Assembly: GCA_964387775.1 (NCBI GenBank)
Contig: CAYLZO010000245.1
Location: 1 to 7,595, forward strand
Source: CAYLZO01 sp964387775
GTDB lineage: Bacteria; Chloroflexota; Anaerolineae; JAAYZQ01
DNA: 7,595 bases
Reading direction: 5' to 3'
Positions 1 through 4,932 of the stretch are shown here, piece by piece; the stretch's first letter is position 1, and every line of letters begins with the position of its first letter. Under the pieces are notes generated by a model. That model saw nothing but the letters and a program-made list of their open reading frames with translations, did no database searches and had not been told where the DNA came from. Position numbers and translations under genes: made by a program.

Positions 1-1
1 A

Positions 2-1888
2 CCTGACGACGAGGGGCAGGTATACGAGGGCAGCGTCGCAGCCGATGGGTCGGGGGTGTTCACCTTCACCCAGCCTGCCGGGCTGCTCGGCCCCCTGGTT
101 ACGGCGACGGCCACCGATGCAGCCGGCAACACCTCCGAGTTTTCGGCGCCCGTCATTTTGCATTCCAAGACGCTCACCATCACCAGCCCGCTGGACAGCG
201 GAGCAGGGACGCTGCGCGAGGCGCTTGTGGGAGCTCGAACCGGTGACACCATCACCTTCGATCCTGAGGTGTTCGACCCTCTGAGTCCGGTGACGATCAC
301 GCTCCTCAGCGACCTACCGGCAGTCGATCAGGGACAGGTGAGCATCGACGCCAGCGAGGCGGGGGTGATCCTGGACGGCCACCTTCTCGCGGACAGCATC
401 TGCGGGCTCTGGATTGCGTCCGATGCCAACACGGTGCGCGGATTGCAGTTCGTGGGTTTCCCCTACACCGCTCTGTGTGTAGACAACAAGCACAATACGA
501 TCGGTGGCGACCGCAGCCAGGGCGCGGCCCCCACAGGCCAGGGGAACCAGTTCGGCAACAACAACGAGGGCATCTCGTTGTGGGGGGACGAGAACGTGGT
601 TCTGGGGAACCTGATCGGGACGGATGTGACCGGCCGTGATGCCAGGTCCAACGAGGTTGGGATCGCCGTCCTGGGAGCAGGCAACAACATCGGCGGGCCA
701 ACGGCCGGGGAGCGCAACATCATCAGCGCCAACCACTTCCGCGGTATCCAGATCCTGGGCGAGCGCGCCCGGTTCAACGTCGTGGCCGGCAACTACATCG
801 GGACAGACATCGATGGACAATACAGCCTGGGGAACATCTCTGTCGGCGTGATTATGGAGGTCCAGGCCTCCAACAACGTCGTCGGCGGCACCACGCCGGC
901 TGAGCGCAACCTCATCAGTGGGAACGTCGAAACCGGTGTTTCCATCAGCGATCCGGGCAGCACCCACAATGCCGTCATCGGCAACTGGATCGGCACCGAC
1001 GCAAGTGGGACCAGTGCACTCGGGAACAATCACGGTATCCACCTCAACCACTGCGGCTTCAACCGCATCGGCGGCACACAAGTGGGGGAAGGCAACTTCA
1101 TCAGTGGCAATCGAGGGCCGGGCATAGCCCTGGCCGGTTTCGAATACACCGACAACCTGATCCTGGGTAACATGATCGGGGTAACGCCAGACGGCGCACA
1201 GCCGCTGGGCAATGGTACGGGCATTGGGCTGCACGTCAACACGCGGCGCACCTTTGTCGGCGGCGCCACAGCGACGGAGCGCAACCTCATCGCCGACAAC
1301 GACGTCGGCGTGCATGTCAGCGTCGCCGGCACGGAGCACAACTGGATCCTGGGCAACGACATCGGCACCGACGCCACGGGTTCACGACAGTGGGGCAATC
1401 ACCAGGCCGGGATCGTCGTGGAAGGGTACGCTGCCCACACGATGATCCAGGGAAATATCATCGCCCACAACGGAGAAGTGAGCTTTGGCCAGACAGTCGG
1501 CGTTCACATCGCCAATGGGGGGTACAACACCCTGCGCCGCAACGCCATCTATGGCAATCTGGGGCCAGGGATTCTCCTGACGGATGGGGGTAACAGCTTG
1601 CTCCCTGTGCCTGTCATCCACGGGGCCGCCGGAACCACTGTCTCCGGCACGGCCTGCCCCGGCTGTACGGTGGAGGTCTTTTCCGACGACGAGGACGAAG
1701 GCCACATCTGCGAGGGCAGCGCCGTCGTAGATGCGTATGGGGCCTTTGTCTTCAACAAAGGCCGCCCACTGACCGGGCCGTATATCACGGCTACTACCAC
1801 CGATGGCGAGGGAAATACGTCCGAGTTCTCGCCAGCTTGGGCTTTGAGAGCGACGATCTATCTGCCGCTTGTGTTGAAGGAACAATAA
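2..1888 (+). CDS. Secreted parallel beta-helix / Ig-like repeat protein, 5'-truncated by the window edge
   Basis: The reading frame is open from base 2, so the gene starts upstream; the GTG at 56 is internal. Bases 2-154 encode the end of an Ig-like domain (acidic D-D-E-G-x-V-Y-E-G loop, then T-A-T-A-T-D-x-x-G-N-T-S-E-F-S). A new module begins near 173 with L-T-I-T-S and D-S-G-A-G-T-L-R-E-A, the usual opening of secreted right-handed beta-helix proteins. About five coil blocks of 61-64 residues follow (593 to about 1520), each with G-N-x-I-G-T-D and mostly E-R-N-x-I-S-x-N. A second Ig-like domain (about 1610-1840) carries a C-P-G-C motif. The protein ends I-Y-L-P-L-V-L-K-E-Q. No catalytic domain is visible, unlike the two downstream paralogues. 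A binding, adhesive or structural surface role is inferred. The family is secure; the function is unknown. Confidence 0.9.
   Translation, partial: PDDEGQVYEGSVAADGSGVFTFTQPAGLLGPLVTATATDAAGNTSEFSAPVILHSKTLTITSPLDSGAGTLREALVGARTGDTITFDPEVFDPLSPVTITLLSDLPAVDQGQVSIDASEAGVILDGHLLADSICGLWIASDANTVRGLQFVGFPYTALCVDNKHNTIGGDRSQGAAPTGQGNQFGNNNEGISLWGDENVVLGNLIGTDVTGRDARSNEVGIAVLGAGNNIGGPTAGERNIISANHFRGIQILGERARFNVVAGNYIGTDIDGQYSLGNISVGVIMEVQASNNVVGGTTPAERNLISGNVETGVSISDPGSTHNAVIGNWIGTDASGTSALGNNHGIHLNHCGFNRIGGTQVGEGNFISGNRGPGIALAGFEYTDNLILGNMIGVTPDGAQPLGNGTGIGLHVNTRRTFVGGATATERNLIADNDVGVHVSVAGTEHNWILGNDIGTDATGSRQWGNHQAGIVVEGYAAHTMIQGNIIAHNGEVSFGQTVGVHIANGGYNTLRRNAIYGNLGPGILLTDGGNSLLPVPVIHGAAGTTVSGTACPGCTVEVFSDDEDEGHICEGSAVVDAYGAFVFNKGRPLTGPYITATTTDGEGNTSEFSPAWALRATIYLPLVLKEQ
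593..1520 (+). repeat. Five protein-coding repeats of about 62 residues (beta-helix coils)
   Basis: Blocks start at 593, 776, 968, 1154 and 1340, giving lengths of 61, 64, 62 and 62 residues plus a divergent last block. Each opens N-x-[VI]-x-G-N-x-I-G. Most continue T-D-x-x-G and x-L-G-N, then G-[GP]-x-x-x-x-E-R-N-[IL]-I-[SA]-x-N and G-[IV]-x-[IV]. One block probably makes three helix coils of roughly 21 residues each. In block 4 the G-T-D becomes G-V-T-P-D; block 5 loses the E-R-N segment. The repeat is clear in protein and diverged in DNA, so it is old rather than a recent expansion. Confidence 0.85.
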
Positions 1889-1904
1889 TACGAATCTGCG
1901 CGGA

Positions 1905-1924
1905 AGAAAGCAAATGCGCTTTCT
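1905..1924 (+). terminator. Weak hairpin after gene 1, possible terminator
   Basis: AGAAAGC and GCTTTCT form a perfect 7-bp stem around a 6-nt loop, starting 17 nt after the gene 1 stop codon. The stem has only two G-C pairs plus one more at the loop-distal side, and no T-run follows. It is therefore not a convincing intrinsic terminator; an RNA-stabilising hairpin or chance are alternatives. The position after the stop is the main argument for it. Confidence 0.3.
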
Positions 1925-1942
1925 CATCTACCCCGGAGTTCG

Positions 1943-1953
1943 AGACCAGGTCT
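1943..1953. promoter_or_regulatory. Short palindrome upstream of the promoter, possible operator
   Basis: AGACC-A-GGTCT is a perfect inverted repeat with 5-bp arms and a 1-bp centre. It ends 16 bp before the predicted -35 box, roughly positions -62 to -52 from the inferred start. That placement suits an activator site, but the arms are short and chance is a real alternative. Confidence 0.25.
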
Positions 1954-1958
1954 TGCTA

Positions 1959-1974
1959 GACTTGACGACTTGAC
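1959..1974 (+). repeat. Tandem GACTTGAC octamer overlapping the -35 box
   Basis: GACTTGAC occurs twice without a gap (1959-1966 and 1967-1974). The second copy contains most of the -35 hexamer TTGACC (1970-1975). Either copy supplies a TTGAC core, but only the second has correct spacing to the -10 box. A direct repeat on the -35 could be a repressor or activator site, or a trace of a small duplication. Confidence 0.6.
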
Positions 1975-1998
1975 CCGATACAGCACAGGTAGTATACT
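1970..1998 (+). promoter_or_regulatory. Sigma70-type promoter for the gene 2-gene 3 operon
   Basis: The -35 hexamer TTGACC (1970-1975) and -10 hexamer TATACT (1993-1998) are separated by exactly 17 bp. Each differs from the bacterial consensus by one base. The predicted start is near 2005. The short A/T-rich stretch 1991-2001 stands out in a GC-rich region. It lies 212 bp before the GTG of gene 2 on the same strand, with no competing gene between them. Confidence 0.65.
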
Positions 1999-2041
1999 TT
2001 TGCCGGGTATCAGCCACGGATTTGGTCCATGGAACGCACCT

Positions 2042-2077
2042 TGTGCGAGACATCATCGCTGTGCGAGACATCATCGC
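2042..2077 (+). repeat. Perfect 18-bp tandem direct repeat in the leader
   Basis: The unit TGTGCGAGACATCATCGC occurs at 2042-2059 and again immediately at 2060-2077 with no mismatch. It lies about 37-72 nt after the predicted transcription start and outside any secure gene. Its length is a multiple of three, so in the small upstream ORF it duplicates a six-residue L-C-E-T-S-S segment. It may be a protein-binding site, an RNA element or simply a recent slippage duplication. Confidence 0.9.
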
Positions 2078-2198
2078 AGCCATTCCAGCAACCCCTGACT
2101 CGGGCCAGTGCCTTGAATTCTGGGCATCAGATCAGGCGGACCGGATCCGAGACCTGTTCACAAGCACACGAAACACAGCCTTGGGATCAGCATGATCG

Positions 2199-2204
2199 AG
2201 GAGG
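2199..2204 (+). promoter_or_regulatory. Shine-Dalgarno site of gene 2
   Basis: AGGAGG, within a longer GAGGAGGA, sits 6 nt before the GTG at 2211. This is a near-ideal match and spacing, and it fixes the GTG as the start although no ATG is in frame nearby. Confidence 0.85.
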
Positions 2205-2210
2205 AACATC

Positions 2211-4916
2211 GTGAGGAGAACATTGGCCATCGCTATCGTTTTGCTGTTGGTCCTCCCGGGGTACGGGAGATTGGGATCGCTGTCATCTTCTGCTCTCTCC
2301 ACCACTTCTCATGTCGTCACCGGTACTGCCGATAGCGGTCCTGGCACCCTCCGCCAGGCCCTGCTCAATGCCCAGCCCGGCGATCTGATCCTCTTCGAGC
2401 CGTCTGTCTTTGCGCCAGGCGCGCCGGTATCCATTACGCTCACCAGTCCCCTGCCCCCTTTGGGCCAGGGGGATCTGACCGCCAATGCCAGCAACGCTGG
2501 CGTGGTTCTGGACGGCACAGGCATCGCTGACCCGATGGCAAATGGACTGGATATCGTCTCAGACGGGAACACGGTCCAGGGGTTGCAAATCGTGGGGTTT
2601 CCCAACAACGGCATCGAGCTCCGGGATGATGCTCAGAACAACACGATCGGCGGGGACCGAAATGTCGGCAGTGGGCCGTTGGGTCAGGGGAATCTGGCCA
2701 GCAACAATGGCAACGTCGGCATTTTCGTAGGGACAGCATCTTTCAACACGATCGTGGGCAACTATGTCGGCACCGATCCAGGGGGCATCCTGGCCTGGGG
2801 CAATACTTACCAGGGCATACTCATCGTCGGCGGCCACAACAACCAAATCATCCACAACCTGGTGGGCGACAACGACGCGGGCATTGGCCTTCACGGGCCA
2901 GAAGTCCACCACAATGTCATCAGCGGGAATGCCATTGGCGTGGATTTCAGCGGGGAGAACTCCCTGGGCAACCGTGCCCACGGAATTCCCGTCACGGGTG
3001 GAGCTAGCGACAATGTGATCGGACCTGACAACGCAATTGCCTACAACTTGGCCAGCGGCATTGAAGTGTACGGCTCCAAAGTCCATGGAAACATAATCAC
3101 TGGCAACGATATCCATGACAATGGCCTGGGTAACCATGCTCATGGAATCCGCATCACGGGCGGAGCCAGCAACAACATGATCGGGCCTGACAACGTGATT
3201 GCCTACAACGAGGCGAGTGGTATCGAGTTATACGGTTCTGATTGTCAGGGCAACACCATCACTCAAAACAGCATCTACGACAATGGCTGGCTGGGCATCG
3301 ATCTGTGGGGAGGTAGCAACGAAAACTTGGATCCCCCGGTGCTTTTGTATTTCGATCGGGACGCCGGCACCGTCTCGGGCCTGGCCTACAGCAATAGCAT
3401 AGTGGAAATCTTTTCAGCAGACGACGAGGAAGGCAGGGTCTACGAAGGGCAGGCTGCGACCGACGGCGCCGGGTTGTTTGTTTTCGACAAAGGATCGCCT
3501 TTCGCTGGACCTCATCTGACGGCCACTGTCACCGACGGCACAGGCAATAGCAGCGAATTCTCCATCCCGACAATTGGTGACCAGGGAGCGCTGATCCTTC
3601 AAGAGGCAAACAACCTGCCCACGCGCCGGTTGTTTGCCAGGCAATCGCGCGACCTCGTGGACAACCGCATCGCCAGCCACTGGCATGGCCTGTGGACCTA
3701 TCAGCCCCTGTCCGATCTGCTCGACGAGGCCAGGTACATGGGCGTCAAACGCTTTCGTCTCGCTATCAACGACGGCGACTGGGACAAGGTGGACTGGAGC
3801 AAGTCCGAATTCTCGGTCGATCCCAGCCACGATCAGTTCGTCACCGACCTGGCCGAGAACGGCATCGAGATGACCTACTTTCTTTCGTTCTGGGACAAGG
3901 CCGCCTACCCCGGCGGCGTCGGTTATCCCTGTCCCCGCTTCCTAACCGAGGCAGAGATCCAGCGCTACCTGGACTTTGTCCGGTTCATCGTCGGTCACTT
4001 TCAAGACCGTGTGCGGACCTACGAGATCTGGAACGAGCCGGACGTCTCCGAGTGCGCCCAACACATCGAGGTCGAGGACTATATCAACCTGGTGCGGCGT
4101 GCAGTGCCTGTCATCCGCCAGGAGTATCCAGAAGCCAGGATCCAGGTGGGAGGCACGACCGGCCTGAGCAATCCCGACTCTCAAGCCTATCTGTTTGCCA
4201 TCCTGGAATCGGACGTCATGTCCCTGGTGGACGTGGTCTCGTGGCACCCCTTTTACGGCGAATCGCCCGAATCGCATCCCGAGTATTATGCCAACTACCC
4301 CGCCCTTGTTCAGAACATCATGGACGTGGCTTCGGCCCACGGATTTACTGGCGAGTATGAAGCGGACGAAATGAACTGGCGGTCCTCCACCGATTCCAGC
4401 CACACGGAGCCCTGGTCGTATCCCGAGACAGTCTGCGCCAAGTACTATGCTCGCCAGGACGTCAGGCATCTGGGCATGAATGTCACTGCCGGCAACCTGC
4501 GCATCTCCCACGACTATGCAGCCTCGACGGCCACAGTCCGCAACCTGGCAACGCTCATGGCCGGTGCAGAACCCATCAGTCTGCCCCTGACCGTTCAAAC
4601 TGCCGTGACCGACGTGGTGAGTTACACTTTCGCCCTACCCGGCGACGCCTATCTGGTTGCCTTGTGGAGCGACGGCATCGCAGCAGAGGCCGATCAGGGT
4701 GTCACAGCGACGCTCCATCTTGCTGGCCAGTACGATGGCTACAAGATCGTCGCCGTCGATCCACTCTACGGCCTCCAGCAAGAGGTACTCTACACCGTCG
4801 AGGCCGGTGGCCTGGTCATCCCCCACCTCATGGTCAAGGACTACCCGCTGATCCTCCGCCCCTACGTGCCCCGATATGTCTTCTTGCCTACGGTTTTGAA
4901 GGGGGTTGCTCCCTGA
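2211..4916 (+). CDS. Exported beta-helix / Ig-like / clan GH-A-like glycoside hydrolase
   Basis: A 901-residue protein with a GTG start and a strong ribosome site. Residues 1 to about 30 form a signal peptide (M-R-R, then a hydrophobic core to about 19; cleavage site uncertain). Residues 35 to about 375 are a right-handed beta-helix that opens with D-S-G-P-G-T-L-R-Q-A; a 54-residue unit is duplicated at 252-359. An Ig-like domain (about 380-453) has an acidic A-D-D-E-E-G loop. Residues about 460-790 resemble a TIM-barrel hydrolase of clan GH-A (GH5/GH39-like). Y-E-I-W-N-E-P supplies the likely acid/base E609. S-W-H-P-F-Y is at 677-682, and D-E-M-N-W supplies the likely nucleophile E720. A beta-sandwich (about 795-880) follows, then F-L-P-T-V-L-K (891-897). 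It probably acts outside the cell on a polysaccharide; the substrate and exact GH family are not determinable here. It is the first gene of an operon with gene 3. Confidence 0.93.
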   Translation: MRRTLAIAIVLLLVLPGYGRLGSLSSSALSTTSHVVTGTADSGPGTLRQALLNAQPGDLILFEPSVFAPGAPVSITLTSPLPPLGQGDLTANASNAGVVLDGTGIADPMANGLDIVSDGNTVQGLQIVGFPNNGIELRDDAQNNTIGGDRNVGSGPLGQGNLASNNGNVGIFVGTASFNTIVGNYVGTDPGGILAWGNTYQGILIVGGHNNQIIHNLVGDNDAGIGLHGPEVHHNVISGNAIGVDFSGENSLGNRAHGIPVTGGASDNVIGPDNAIAYNLASGIEVYGSKVHGNIITGNDIHDNGLGNHAHGIRITGGASNNMIGPDNVIAYNEASGIELYGSDCQGNTITQNSIYDNGWLGIDLWGGSNENLDPPVLLYFDRDAGTVSGLAYSNSIVEIFSADDEEGRVYEGQAATDGAGLFVFDKGSPFAGPHLTATVTDGTGNSSEFSIPTIGDQGALILQEANNLPTRRLFARQSRDLVDNRIASHWHGLWTYQPLSDLLDEARYMGVKRFRLAINDGDWDKVDWSKSEFSVDPSHDQFVTDLAENGIEMTYFLSFWDKAAYPGGVGYPCPRFLTEAEIQRYLDFVRFIVGHFQDRVRTYEIWNEPDVSECAQHIEVEDYINLVRRAVPVIRQEYPEARIQVGGTTGLSNPDSQAYLFAILESDVMSLVDVVSWHPFYGESPESHPEYYANYPALVQNIMDVASAHGFTGEYEADEMNWRSSTDSSHTEPWSYPETVCAKYYARQDVRHLGMNVTAGNLRISHDYAASTATVRNLATLMAGAEPISLPLTVQTAVTDVVSYTFALPGDAYLVALWSDGIAAEADQGVTATLHLAGQYDGYKIVAVDPLYGLQQEVLYTVEAGGLVIPHLMVKDYPLILRPYVPRYVFLPTVLKGVAP
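2964..3287 (+). repeat. Tandem duplication of a 54-residue beta-helix unit in gene 2
   Basis: Bases 2964-3125 and 3126-3287 (162 bp each) encode matching units. Each has L-G-N-x-A-H-G-I, then T-G-G-A-S-x-N-x-I-G-P-D-N, I-A-Y-N-x-A-S-G-I-E and Y-G-S, ending D-N-G. The DNA is also clearly similar. Gene 3 has only one comparable unit (L-G-N to D-N-G, residues about 266-318 from its GTG start), and this accounts for most of the length difference between the two helices. The duplication therefore probably arose after the two genes split, or gene 3 lost one copy. Confidence 0.85.
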
Positions 4917-4918
4917 TT

Positions 4919-4924
4919 GGAGGT
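4919..4924 (+). promoter_or_regulatory. Shine-Dalgarno site that sets the gene 3 start
   Basis: GGAGGT lies 8 nt before the GTG at 4933. The frame is open further upstream to a TTG at 4906, but that codon lies inside gene 2 and before this site. Starting at 4933 also gives a normal signal peptide beginning M-K-R. The GTG at 4933 is therefore preferred. Confidence 0.8.
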
Positions 4925-4932
4925 TGTATAAC

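Larger units (their letters stand above)
1889..2210 (+). promoter_or_regulatory. Intergenic control region before the gene 2-gene 3 operon
   Basis: This 322-bp gap is the only substantial non-coding stretch. In order it holds a weak hairpin (1905-1924), an AGACC-A-GGTCT palindrome (1943-1953), an 8-bp tandem repeat (1959-1974), a promoter (1970-1998), an 18-bp tandem repeat (2042-2077) and a Shine-Dalgarno site (2199-2204). If transcription starts near 2005, the leader is about 205 nt, long enough for post-transcriptional control. I did not recognise any known riboswitch or T-box. A 61-codon ORF (ATG 2029, stop 2212-2214) lies in the leader and is treated as a finding because its coding status is doubtful. 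Confidence 0.6.

Noticed and set aside
56..58. GTG as the start of gene 1
   Set aside because: The frame is open to the window edge and the upstream codons encode a conserved part of the Ig-like domain, so this codon is internal.
314..1339. A 341-codon open frame on the minus strand, opposite gene 1
   Set aside because: It is the mirror of the repeated helix coils (recurrent V-A-D-D-V and similar), so its openness follows from the repeat. No ribosome site or family signature was seen.
1931..1956. GTTCGAGACC resembling the T-arm of a tRNA
   Set aside because: The flanking bases do not form the 5-bp T-stem, and no acceptor or anticodon arm can be built around it.
2042..2077. CRISPR-like repeat
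   Set aside because: There are only two 18-bp copies with no spacer between them and no cas genes.
3942..4598. A 218-codon minus-strand frame opposite the gene 2 hydrolase
   Set aside because: It is antisense to the conserved catalytic region and shows no recognisable protein features.
4906..4932. Alternative TTG start of gene 3 inside gene 2
   Set aside because: It precedes the ribosome site at 4919-4924 and would put nine polar residues before the M-K-R of the signal peptide. GTG at 4933 fits better.
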